From Streptomyces sp. NA04227 (GTDB taxonomy: Bacteria; Actinomycetota; Actinomycetes; Streptomycetales; Streptomycetaceae), in contig NZ_CP054918.1 in the NCBI RefSeq assembly GCF_013364195.1, positions 2,097,001-2,161,000 on the forward strand: a DNA stretch of 64,000 bases. The letters run 5' to 3'. Below are positions 16,924 to 27,148 of the stretch, one piece after another (positions within the stretch are counted from its first letter, which is position 1; each line of letters opens with the position of its first letter). Both the position numbers and the translations under genes were made by a program. The notes under the pieces were generated by a model. That model was not told the origin of the DNA. It did no database searches and worked only from the letters and a program-made list of their open reading frames with translations.

Positions 16924-19900
16924 ATGATGATGACCTCCGATCCTCAGCCCGCACCGAGATCCGGTGCGCGACGGGCGGCACGCCTGGCCATGGCCGCCGG
17001 TCTCACCGCGGCTCTGGCCGCAGCGGGCCCGGTCCCGCTCGCCTTCTCCGACGAGGCCCCCGGCCCCGCCACCAGCTCCGCCGCCAAGTCGGCCGACGAC
17101 AAGCTCGGTGCGGCGGACGCCGCCCTGCTCGCCGAGGCGCAGACCTCCGGCACCAAGAACGTCACGATGATGATCGCGACGGCGCCCGGCGCCACCGAGC
17201 AGGTCGCGAAGACGCTCGACGCCGTCGAGGGCGGCTCGGTCGGCCGCAGCCACGACAAGCTCGGCTATGTGCGGGCGACGGTGCCCACCGCGCGGGCCAA
17301 GGCCGCGATCGCGGCCGCCGGGAAGCTCTCCTCGGTGCACGGGATCGACCTGCGCCAGGAGATCGAGCTGGACGACCCGACCCCGGCGGCGGACCGCGCC
17401 AAGGGCGCACCGGCCGCACCGACCGGGACCTACCCGGCACCGGGCAAGGGCACCCCCGCGAAGAACCCGTACAACCCGGCGCACGAGACGGGCGCCGTGG
17501 ACTTCGTCGAGGACCACCCGAAGTACGACGGCCGCGGCGTGACGATCGGCATCCTCGACTCCGGTGTGGACCTCGGCCACCCGGCCCTGCAGAAGACCAC
17601 CACCGGCGAGCGCAAGATCACCGACTGGGTCACCGCGACCGACCCGATAGTGGACGCCGACGGAACCTGGCGCCGGATGACCAACGAGGTCAGCGGCCCC
17701 GCGTTCACCTGGAACGGCCGGGACTGGAAGGCCCCCGCGGGCGCGTACCGGGTCAGCCTGTTCAGCGAGGCGGCCACCCGGGGCGGCGACGCCAAGGGCG
17801 ACCTCAACCGCGACGGCGACACCACCGACACCTGGGGCGTCCTGTACGACCCGGCGGCCGGCACGGTCCGCGTCGACCTGAACAACAACGGCGACTTCGC
17901 CGACGACACCGCGCTCAAGCCCTACCGCGACGGCTTCCAGGTCTCCTACTTCGGCAAGGACGACCCGGCGACGGACGTCGCCGAGCGGGTGCCCTTCGTG
18001 GTCGAGATCCGCAAGGACGTCCCCACCGACCCGTACGGCGGCGACTGGGTCGGCAAGAAGGCCGACTTCGTCAACATCGGCGTCATCGAGTCGGAGCACG
18101 GCACCCACGTCGCGGGCATCACCGCGGCCAAGGGCCTGTTCGGCGGCAAGATGAACGGTGCCGCGCCCGGCGCCAAGCTGGTCTCCTCGCGCGCCTGCAC
18201 CTGGACCGGCGGCTGCACCAACGTGGCGCTCACCGAGGGCATGATCGACCTCGTCACCAAGCGGGGCGTCGACATCGTCAACATGTCGATCGGCGGACTG
18301 CCCGCGCTCAACGACGGCAACAACGCCCGCGCCGAGCTCTACAAGCGCCTCATCGACACCTACGACGTCCAGCTCGTGATCTCCGCGGGCAACGAGGGCC
18401 CCGGTGCCAACACCATCGGCGACCCCGGCCTCGCCGACAAGGTCATCTCGGTCGGCGCCGCCGCCTCCAAGGAGACCTGGGCCGCCAACTACGGCTCCGT
18501 GGTGGAGAAGAAGTACGCGATGCAGCCCTACTCCTCGCGCGGCCCGCGCGAGGACGGCGGCTTCACGCCCACGATCAGCGCCCCCGGCGCCGCGATCAAC
18601 ACCACCCAGACCTGGCTGCCCGGCAGCCCGGTCAAGGAGGCCGGTTACCCGCTGCCCGCGGGCTACTCCATGCTCCAGGGCACCTCGATGGCCTCGCCGC
18701 AGGCCGCGGGCGCCTCGGCGCTGCTCCTGTCCGGCGCCAAGCAGCAGCACATCGAGCTGACCCCGGCCAAGCTCCGCACGGCGCTGACCTCCTCCGCCCG
18801 GCACATCGCGGGCGAGCAGGCCTACTCCGAGGGCTCCGGTCTGATCGACATCGTCGGCGCCTGGAAGCAGATCAAGCGCGGTGTCGCGGCCCACGACTTC
18901 ACGGTCAAGGCCCCGGTCGACACGGCGATCGACCAGTTCCTGAAGGACCCGGGCTTCGGCACCGGCGTCTACGACCGCGAGGGCGGCCTCAAGACCGGGC
19001 AGCAGAAGACCTACGAGGTCAAGCTCACCCGCACCTCCGGGCCCGACCGCGTGGTCCGCCACGACCTGAAGCTGCGCAACAACGACGGCACCTTCCGTCT
19101 CGCGAGCCCGGACACCGTCCGGCTCCCGCTGAACAAGACCGTCACCGTGAAGATCACGGCCAAGCCGAAGTCGGCGGGCGTGCACAGCGCCATCCTCGAC
19201 GTGAACGACGCCCGCACCCCGGGCATCGACCGGCAGATCCTGTCCACGGTCGTCGTCTCCGCGAAGCTCGCCAAGCCCTCGTACGCCTTCGGTGCCTCGG
19301 GCTCGGTGCAGCGCAACAGCCACCGCTCGTACTACGTGACCGTGCCCGAGGGCGCGAAGAACCTCGAAGTCACGCTCGGCGGCCTGAAGGACAAGAGCCA
19401 GACCCGCTTCATCGCGATCCACCCCTACGGCGTCCCGTCCGACGACAACGCCACCACGATGTGCTACCCGAACTACGAGAACCCGGCCAACGCCTGCCGC
19501 CCGGACCTGCGTGCCTACGCGGACCCGCAGCCCGGCGTCTGGGAGATCGAGGTCGAGTCGCGCCGTACCTCGCCCCTGCTCGACAACCCGTACAAGCTCG
19601 GTGTGACGGTGCTCGGCGCCACCTTCGACCCGGATGTGCAGAAGGTCGAGGAGGCCAAGGCGGGTACGCCCACCCCGGTCTCCTGGAAGGTGACCAACGG
19701 CTTCGCCGCGGTCCAGGGCAAGCTCCAGGGCGGCCCGCTGGGTTCGGCGAAGACGCAGCGTCCGACGATCAAGAACGGTGAGACGGTGACCACCGAGGTC
19801 GTCGTACCCGAGGGCGCGGACCGCCTCGACGTGGCCATCGGCGGCGTCTCGGACACCGCCGCCGACCTCGACCTCACCGTGCTCAGGGACGGCGAGGAGG

Positions 19901-20238
19901 TCGGCTCCTCCGCCGACGGCGACTCCGAGGAGTCGGTCAGCCTGAGCAAGCCCGCCGCCGGTACCTACACCATCCAGGTCGTCGGCTACGCGGTTCCCTC
20001 GGGCAGCACGGAGTACGACTACAACGACGTCTTCTACTCCTCCGCGCTCGGCAAGGTGACCGTCGGCACCGACCCGGTCGAGCTGCCCAACGGCGCCTCG
20101 ACCGACGTCAAGGCCGAGGTCGTCGCCAACTCCGCCGCCCCCGAGGGCCGCACCTTCTTCGGCGAGGTCCAGCTCCTCAACGCCCGGGGCACGGTTGCCG
20201 GGGTGGGCAGTGTGGAGATCGAGAAGGTCACTCAGTGA
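16924..20238 (+). CDS. Large secreted subtilisin-family (S8) serine protease
   Basis: This exported protease has about 1104 residues. The start is one of three consecutive ATGs (16924, 16927, 16930). A signal peptide follows, then an inhibitor-like propeptide (about 55-150, TMMIATAPGATEQVAKTL). The catalytic domain has D212 (ILDSGVDLGH), H392 (EHGTHVAGI), the oxyanion Asn (ISAGNEG) and S588 (GTSMASPQ). The 180-residue insert between D and H contains two EF-hand-like loops, DLNRDGDTTD (293-302) and DLNNNGDFAD (318-327). About 450 residues of beta-rich domains follow. The layout resembles tripeptidyl-peptidase-like and kexin-like actinobacterial S8 enzymes. It probably degrades extracellular protein. 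Confidence 0.9.
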   Translation: MMMTSDPQPAPRSGARRAARLAMAAGLTAALAAAGPVPLAFSDEAPGPATSSAAKSADDKLGAADAALLAEAQTSGTKNVTMMIATAPGATEQVAKTLDAVEGGSVGRSHDKLGYVRATVPTARAKAAIAAAGKLSSVHGIDLRQEIELDDPTPAADRAKGAPAAPTGTYPAPGKGTPAKNPYNPAHETGAVDFVEDHPKYDGRGVTIGILDSGVDLGHPALQKTTTGERKITDWVTATDPIVDADGTWRRMTNEVSGPAFTWNGRDWKAPAGAYRVSLFSEAATRGGDAKGDLNRDGDTTDTWGVLYDPAAGTVRVDLNNNGDFADDTALKPYRDGFQVSYFGKDDPATDVAERVPFVVEIRKDVPTDPYGGDWVGKKADFVNIGVIESEHGTHVAGITAAKGLFGGKMNGAAPGAKLVSSRACTWTGGCTNVALTEGMIDLVTKRGVDIVNMSIGGLPALNDGNNARAELYKRLIDTYDVQLVISAGNEGPGANTIGDPGLADKVISVGAAASKETWAANYGSVVEKKYAMQPYSSRGPREDGGFTPTISAPGAAINTTQTWLPGSPVKEAGYPLPAGYSMLQGTSMASPQAAGASALLLSGAKQQHIELTPAKLRTALTSSARHIAGEQAYSEGSGLIDIVGAWKQIKRGVAAHDFTVKAPVDTAIDQFLKDPGFGTGVYDREGGLKTGQQKTYEVKLTRTSGPDRVVRHDLKLRNNDGTFRLASPDTVRLPLNKTVTVKITAKPKSAGVHSAILDVNDARTPGIDRQILSTVVVSAKLAKPSYAFGASGSVQRNSHRSYYVTVPEGAKNLEVTLGGLKDKSQTRFIAIHPYGVPSDDNATTMCYPNYENPANACRPDLRAYADPQPGVWEIEVESRRTSPLLDNPYKLGVTVLGATFDPDVQKVEEAKAGTPTPVSWKVTNGFAAVQGKLQGGPLGSAKTQRPTIKNGETVTTEVVVPEGADRLDVAIGGVSDTAADLDLTVLRDGEEVGSSADGDSEESVSLSKPAAGTYTIQVVGYAVPSGSTEYDYNDVFYSSALGKVTVGTDPVELPNGASTDVKAEVVANSAAPEGRTFFGEVQLLNARGTVAGVGSVEIEKVTQ

Positions 20239-20340
20239 GCGGTGCGCAGTAAGCAGCGTAAAGTTGCGGTAAGTACTAGGCAGTAAACGGCTGTTGGTTC
20301 TCCTTCGTCTGCGGGTGGGGGAGGACCGGCGGTTGAGAGC

Positions 20341-20384
20341 GGGACGGGTTCCGGGCCATGTGGGTTGTGGCGGGGGCCCGTCCC
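20341..20384 (+). terminator. Possible terminator after the subtilisin gene
   Basis: GGGACGGGTTCC and GGGCCCGTCCC form an imperfect stem about 100 bases after the stop. Confidence 0.45.
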
Positions 20385-20453
20385 GTTGTTTGGGGGCCTT
20401 CCGTTGTTCTGGGGGCGTCCGTTGTTCTGGCGGTCCGTTGTTCTGGGAGCGGT
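20383..20453. repeat. Four tandem copies of a CCGTTGTTCTGGG unit
   Basis: Units of 16-19 bases begin at 20383, 20401, 20419 and 20435; each contains CCGTTGTT(C/T)TGG. They lie between two convergent genes, directly after a hairpin. They probably arose by slippage; no function is evident. Confidence 0.7.
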
Positions 20454-20459
20454 CCGTGG

Positions 20460-21467
20460 TCATTCCGCCGGTGCGAGACCTCCGCACGAGTCGGGGTCGA
20501 TACGGCTCGCCCCGGGAAGCGCCTCCTCGATCCAGGCCCGGTCCTTGGCCACTTGGTCGCCGGTGGACCAGACGTCCGGGGACGCCGAACCCCGCGGGAT
20601 ACCGACCAGCACGTGATCACCGACCCGCAGACGCGGGCTGACGTTCACCTCCATGACGAAGCTGACCTGGTCCCGTCCGCTCGACGGCCGGTAGTAGCGC
20701 GTCACGTCGAGCACGATCCGCTCCTCGATACCGCCGGGCACGGGCACCACTCTCGCTACGTCTCCCTCGACGACGAGCCGCGCGCAGGCCACGTACGACT
20801 CGGCGTTCCGGCTCCCGTCCGCCCTCGGAGGCACCTCCCCCGGCGGCGACTCGGACGGTGCCCCGGCCGAGGGGCTTGCTGCCTCGCCCGGTTCCTGACC
20901 TCCCGCCGGTGGCGCCTGGGAGGCGTGGTCCCCGGCCGACTCCTTCTGAGCGGTGTCCGCGACGTGCCCCTGCCCGCCGATCTCCACGGCGAGCCCCAGC
21001 CCACCTAGCAGCAGTACCGCCCCCGCTGCCGCGAGCCCGAACACCAGTCGGCGTCGTGAGCGATGGGCGGGGTGGCCAACTACCGGGTTCGCCACGGGAG
21101 TTCCCGCCGAGCTTCCGAGGACGGAACCGAGTTCCGGCGTACGAGGAGTGCCGGGCGCCTGCGTCGGCGTCCGGTCCGGTTCGGGGGCGGGGGCGTCGCC
21201 CGGAGCCGGGGCGAGGGCGTCGCCCGGGGCCGGGGTTGGGGCCGTGGCCGGGGCTGGGGCGAGCGCACCCCCGGGAGCGGCGGTGAGCTCGTCGCCGAGT
21301 GAGTGCAGCGCCGCGCGCAGCAGGTCGATGTCGGCGGCCGCCCGCTCGTGGGCGGCCATGAACCGGTCGTCCTCGAGGGCGGACGGGGGCAGCGGTTCGT
21401 CGAGGAGGGCGGCCATCAGGGGGTCCAGGTCCCCGTGGGTACCGTCGTGGTCCGGGGTACCGGTCAT
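20460..21467 (-). CDS. Single-pass membrane protein, possible anti-sigma partner
   Basis: This 335-residue protein begins one base after the stop of the ECF sigma gene, with a ribosome site (GAGGTGG) inside that gene's end. Residues 1-70 are a charged helical cytoplasmic part. A Pro/Ala linker of about 60 residues with repeated PAPGDA units follows, then one membrane helix (LVFGLAAAGAVLLLGGLGLAV, about 150-171). A second low-complexity linker leads to an extracytoplasmic domain with two Cys residues (about 236 and 328). The position and topology suit an anti-sigma factor, but the zinc anti-sigma HxxxCxxC motif is absent, so this role is inferred from context only. Confidence 0.65.
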   Translation of the reverse strand: MTGTPDHDGTHGDLDPLMAALLDEPLPPSALEDDRFMAAHERAAADIDLLRAALHSLGDELTAAPGGALAPAPATAPTPAPGDALAPAPGDAPAPEPDRTPTQAPGTPRTPELGSVLGSSAGTPVANPVVGHPAHRSRRRLVFGLAAAGAVLLLGGLGLAVEIGGQGHVADTAQKESAGDHASQAPPAGGQEPGEAASPSAGAPSESPPGEVPPRADGSRNAESYVACARLVVEGDVARVVPVPGGIEERIVLDVTRYYRPSSGRDQVSFVMEVNVSPRLRVGDHVLVGIPRGSASPDVWSTGDQVAKDRAWIEEALPGASRIDPDSCGGLAPAE

Positions 21468-21468
21468 G

Positions 21469-23396
<1,928 letters not shown>

Positions 23397-23744
23397 CCGC
23401 ACCCGAATCTCCCCAAGGGCCCGGACCGCCGGACGCGTGGACGGCTTCACCGCCTCCCACCCGACCTCACGGCCGGGCCCTCGGCCTGTCCGAGGCCGGT
23501 CGCCGCGGGCTGGTCGCGGCGCGGTCGGAGGACCGGTGGAACCGGTACCTCGCGGGCCCGCGTCCGTGCCCATGACCTGTCGCTGAACAACCGGCCAACT
23601 CTGGCCGGGGAACCGGCCCGGAAGGGAATCGTCCGCGCCCGCCTGCGGTATCAAGCGGGCAGTCCGCACACCGCGCGACAGGTCACCAGGTGACCGCCCC
23701 GCAGCGTGGCCGCCGCGGGGCCAGGGGCTACAGGGGGGACTCGC
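23397..23744. other. 348-bp intergenic region
   Basis: No gene or recognised RNA is seen. CGGCCGG-type dyads are scattered, but no clean terminator follows asd. Confidence 0.4.
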
Positions 23745-24131
23745 ATGACCATGCAGCACATCGGCGACGGCACGGACGACAGCCGTAGCGGTACGGGCCA
23801 CACGGGCGACAACGGCCGCATCGGCGGCGACAACGGCCGTCCCGGCAGCGCCAAGTCCGGCACCGGCGCGCTCCGCGGCCGACGGTCCCGGCTTCGCCGA
23901 CTCGGTCCGCTCACGGGTGCGGTGGCCGCGGTGCTGCTCCTCGTCGGCTGTACGCAGTCCGACCGGAGCGAGATCGTCACCTGGACCGACGAGCACGGCC
24001 GTGCCTGCACCGGCGTCGCCGTCATCGACTCCGAGGACAACGACCGCGAGGTCAACAGCATCGACTGCGACTACCCGCCGGAGGGCAGGACCCCGGGCCG
24101 CACCACCTCCACTCCCCTGCCGCGGAAGTAG
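23745..24131 (+). CDS. Small lipoprotein of unknown function
   Basis: This 128-residue protein has a clear lipobox (LLLVGCTQSD, Cys about 69). The signal is preceded by an unusually long, Gly/Asp-rich and then Arg-rich n-region of about 50 residues. The mature part is only about 60 residues and holds two further Cys residues (GRACTGV, IDCDY) that could pair. GGGGGGA precedes the ATG; no later ATG exists before the signal core, so either this long n-region is real or a GTG nearer the hydrophobic core is used. No domain is recognised. Confidence 0.65.
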   Translation: MTMQHIGDGTDDSRSGTGHTGDNGRIGGDNGRPGSAKSGTGALRGRRSRLRRLGPLTGAVAAVLLLVGCTQSDRSEIVTWTDEHGRACTGVAVIDSEDNDREVNSIDCDYPPEGRTPGRTTSTPLPRK

Positions 24132-24163
24132 CGAGCGGCCGCCGGAGACGTCCGAGCCGGGAC

Positions 24164-24253
24164 GGACCCGTACCGAACCGGCCCGTACCGAACCGGCCCG
24201 TACCGAACAGGCTCGTACTGAACCGGCCCGTACCGAACGGATCCGTACCGGAC
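24164..24253. repeat. Six tandem 15-bp repeats (CGGCCCGTACCGAAC)
   Basis: Six contiguous units of exactly 15 bases fill 90 bp. Units 2, 3 and 5 are identical and the others differ by one to four bases. They lie between the small lipoprotein and pepN copy 2. As a multiple of three the array could be read through, but no gene with a start site covers it. Confidence 0.9.
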
Positions 24254-24467
24254 AAGCCCTGGAAGGTCGTCCCTTGGGGGCTTCGCGTGGTGGTGGCAGC
24301 GGCGATGCAGTGGGTTGCCGCCACCACCGCCGAAGGCGCACCCGGTCAGCGGCGGAAAGCGGACATCGCGTTATGCGTACCCCCCATGGAAGGATGGCCG
24401 GAACGTCACCAACTGACGGAACTGATTCAGCGACGCATCGAAGAAGACGCATCGAGGAGATGACCGC

Positions 24468-27083
24468 GTGCCCGGCACCAATCTGACCCGTGAAGAGGCG
24501 CAGCAGCGGGCGAAGCTGCTCACCATTGACTCGTACGAGATCGATCTCGACCTCTCGGGTGCGCAGGGTGGGGGGACCACCCCCTCGAACGAAGCCGAGA
24601 GCGGTGGAGGCACGTACCGGTCGGTGACCACCGTGCGCTTCGACAGTGCCGAGAGCGGCGCGGAGACCTTTGTCGACCTGGTGGCGCCCACCGTTCACGA
24701 AGTGGTGCTCAACGGCGAGGCCCTGGACCCCGCCGCGGTCTTCGCCGACTCGCGCATCGGCCTGTCGAACCTGCTCCAGGGCCGAAACGAACTGCGGGTC
24801 GTCGCCGACTGCGCCTACACCAACACCGGTGAGGGACTGCACCGCTTCGTCGACCCGGTCGACGAACAGGTCTATCTCTACACGCAGTTCGAGGTACCCG
24901 ACGCCCGCCGGGTGTTCGCCTCCTTCGAGCAGCCCGATCTGAAGGCCACCTTCCAGTTCACCGTGCGGGCCCCCGAGGGCTGGACCGTCGTCTCCAACTC
25001 GCCGACGCCCGAACCGGTGGACAACGTCTGGACGTTCGCCCCGACGCCGCGTATCTCCTCGTACATCACCGCTCTGATCGTGGGCCCCTACCACTCGGTG
25101 CACAGCTCCTACGAGAAGGACGGCCAGTCCGTCCCGCTGGGTGTGTACTGTCGCCCCTCGCTCGCCGAGTACCTGGACTCCGACGCGATCTTCGAGGTCA
25201 CCCGGCAGGGCTTCGAGTGGTTCCAGGAGAAGTTCGACTACGCGTACCCCTTCGAGAAGTACGACCAGCTCTTCGTGCCGGAGTTCAACGCCGGGGCGAT
25301 GGAGAACGCCGGTGCGGTGACCATCCGCGACCAGTACGTCTTCCGTTCCAAGGTCACCGACGCCGCGTACGAGGTGCGGGCCGAGACCATCCTGCACGAG
25401 CTGGCGCACATGTGGTTCGGCGACCTGGTCACCATGGAGTGGTGGAACGACCTGTGGCTGAACGAGTCGTTCGCCACCTACACCTCCATCGCCTGCCAGG
25501 CCCACGCCCCGGGCAGCCGCTGGCCGCATGCCTGGACGACCTTCGCCAACTCGATGAAGACCTGGGCCTACCGTCAGGACCAGTTGCCGTCCACGCACCC
25601 GATCATGGCGGAGATCAACGACCTCGACGACGTCCTGGTCAACTTCGACGGCATCACCTACGCCAAGGGCGCCTCGGTCCTCAAGCAGCTCGTCGCCTAC
25701 GTCGGCATGGACGAGTTCTTCCGCGGTGTGCAGGGCTACTTCAAGCGGCACGCCTTCGGCAACACGCGCCTGTCCGACCTGCTCGGCGCGCTGGAGGAGA
25801 CCTCCGGCCGTGACCTGGCCACCTGGTCGCAGAAGTGGCTGCAGACCGCGGGCATCAACGTGCTGCGCCCCGAGATCGCCACCGACGAGAACGGTGTGGT
25901 GACCGCCTTCGCGGTGCGCCAGGAGGCTCCGGCCCTGCCCGCGGGTGCCAAGGGCGAGCCGGTCCTGCGGCCGCACCGGATCGCGATCGGCCTGTACGAA
26001 CTCGACGAGGCGAACGTCCGGCTGCACCGCGTCGACCGGATCGAACTCGACGTCGACGGTGAACTCACCGAGGTGCCGCAGCTCGTGGGCCGTGCGCGCC
26101 CCGCGGTCGTCCTGCTCAACGACGACGACCTCTCGTACGCCAAGGTCCGGCTGGACGAGCAGTCCCTCGCCGTGGTGACCGAGCACCTCGGCGACTTCGA
26201 GGACTCCCTGCCGCGCGCCCTGTGCTGGGCCTCCGCCTGGGACATGACGCGCGACGGCGAACTGCCGACGCGTGAGTACCTGGACCTCGTGCTCGCGGGC
26301 GTGGCCAAGGAGTCCGACATCGGTGTGGTGCAGACGCTGCACCGGCAGGTGAAGCTGGCCCTGGACCTGTACGCCGACCCGACCTGGCGGGAGGCCGGAC
26401 TGGCCCGCTGGACCGAGGCGACCCTGGCCCACCTGCGGTCCGCGGCGCCGGGCAGCGACCACCAGCTCGCCTGGGCGCGTTCCTTCGCCGCCACCGCCCG
26501 TACGCCCGAACAGCTCGACATCCTGGAGCAGTTGCTCGACGGCACGCAGACCATCGAGGGACTGGTCGTGGACACCGAGCTGCGCTGGGCCTTCGTGCAG
26601 CGCCTGGCCACGGTCGGCCGCTTCGACGAGCCCGAGATCGGCGCGGAGTACGAGCAGGACCGTACCGCCGCCGGTGAGCGGCACGCGGCGACCGCCCGTG
26701 CCTCGCGTCCCACCGACGAGGCCAAGGCGGAGGCCTGGGCCTCGGTCGTGGAGTCGGACAAGCTCCCGAACGCCCTTCAGGAAGCGGTGATCTCGGGCTT
26801 CGTGCAGACCGACCAGCGGGAGCTGCTGGCGCCGTACGGGGACCGGTTCTTCTCGGTGGTCGGGGACGTGTGGAACGCGCGCTCGCACGAGATGGCGCAG
26901 CAGATCGCGATCGGGCTCTACCCGGCCATCCAGGTGGAGCAGTCGACGCTGGAGGCGACGGACGCCTGGCTGGAGTCGGCGCAGCCGAACGCCGCCCTGC
27001 GCCGTCTGATCTCCGAGTCGCGTTCCGGTATCGAGCGCGCCCTGAAGGCCCAGGCGGCCGACGCGGCGGCTGCCGCGAGCTGA
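24468..27083 (+). CDS. pepN: Aminopeptidase N (M1 family), copy 2
   Basis: This 871-residue cytosolic zinc aminopeptidase starts at GTG with GAGGAGA eight bases upstream. Its opening (VPGTNLTREEAQQRAKLLT) closely matches copy 1. AGAMENAG (about residue 275) and the zinc site H310-E-L-A-H314 with E333 (WLNESFATY) are complete; the C-terminal domain is the helical ERAP1-like module. The WWNDLWLNESFATY stretch is nearer the classic M1 consensus than copy 1. It is a monocistronic gene with a strong terminator. Confidence 0.95.
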   Translation: MPGTNLTREEAQQRAKLLTIDSYEIDLDLSGAQGGGTTPSNEAESGGGTYRSVTTVRFDSAESGAETFVDLVAPTVHEVVLNGEALDPAAVFADSRIGLSNLLQGRNELRVVADCAYTNTGEGLHRFVDPVDEQVYLYTQFEVPDARRVFASFEQPDLKATFQFTVRAPEGWTVVSNSPTPEPVDNVWTFAPTPRISSYITALIVGPYHSVHSSYEKDGQSVPLGVYCRPSLAEYLDSDAIFEVTRQGFEWFQEKFDYAYPFEKYDQLFVPEFNAGAMENAGAVTIRDQYVFRSKVTDAAYEVRAETILHELAHMWFGDLVTMEWWNDLWLNESFATYTSIACQAHAPGSRWPHAWTTFANSMKTWAYRQDQLPSTHPIMAEINDLDDVLVNFDGITYAKGASVLKQLVAYVGMDEFFRGVQGYFKRHAFGNTRLSDLLGALEETSGRDLATWSQKWLQTAGINVLRPEIATDENGVVTAFAVRQEAPALPAGAKGEPVLRPHRIAIGLYELDEANVRLHRVDRIELDVDGELTEVPQLVGRARPAVVLLNDDDLSYAKVRLDEQSLAVVTEHLGDFEDSLPRALCWASAWDMTRDGELPTREYLDLVLAGVAKESDIGVVQTLHRQVKLALDLYADPTWREAGLARWTEATLAHLRSAAPGSDHQLAWARSFAATARTPEQLDILEQLLDGTQTIEGLVVDTELRWAFVQRLATVGRFDEPEIGAEYEQDRTAAGERHAATARASRPTDEAKAEAWASVVESDKLPNALQEAVISGFVQTDQRELLAPYGDRFFSVVGDVWNARSHEMAQQIAIGLYPAIQVEQSTLEATDAWLESAQPNAALRRLISESRSGIERALKAQAADAAAAAS

Positions 27084-27099
27084 GGCAACCGCGGTGAAC

Positions 27100-27130
27100 A
27101 CGGGCGGCTTCCCGCTGGGGAGCCGCCCGT
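27100..27130. terminator. Terminator between pepN copy 2 and the monooxygenase gene
   Basis: ACGGGCGGCTTCCC and GGGAGCCGCCCGT form a near-perfect stem between convergent genes. Confidence 0.85.
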
Positions 27131-27148
27131 TGCCGTCGGCGGACACGT

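Noticed and set aside
24164..24253. Possible CRISPR array
   Set aside because: The units are contiguous with no spacers and only 15 bp long.
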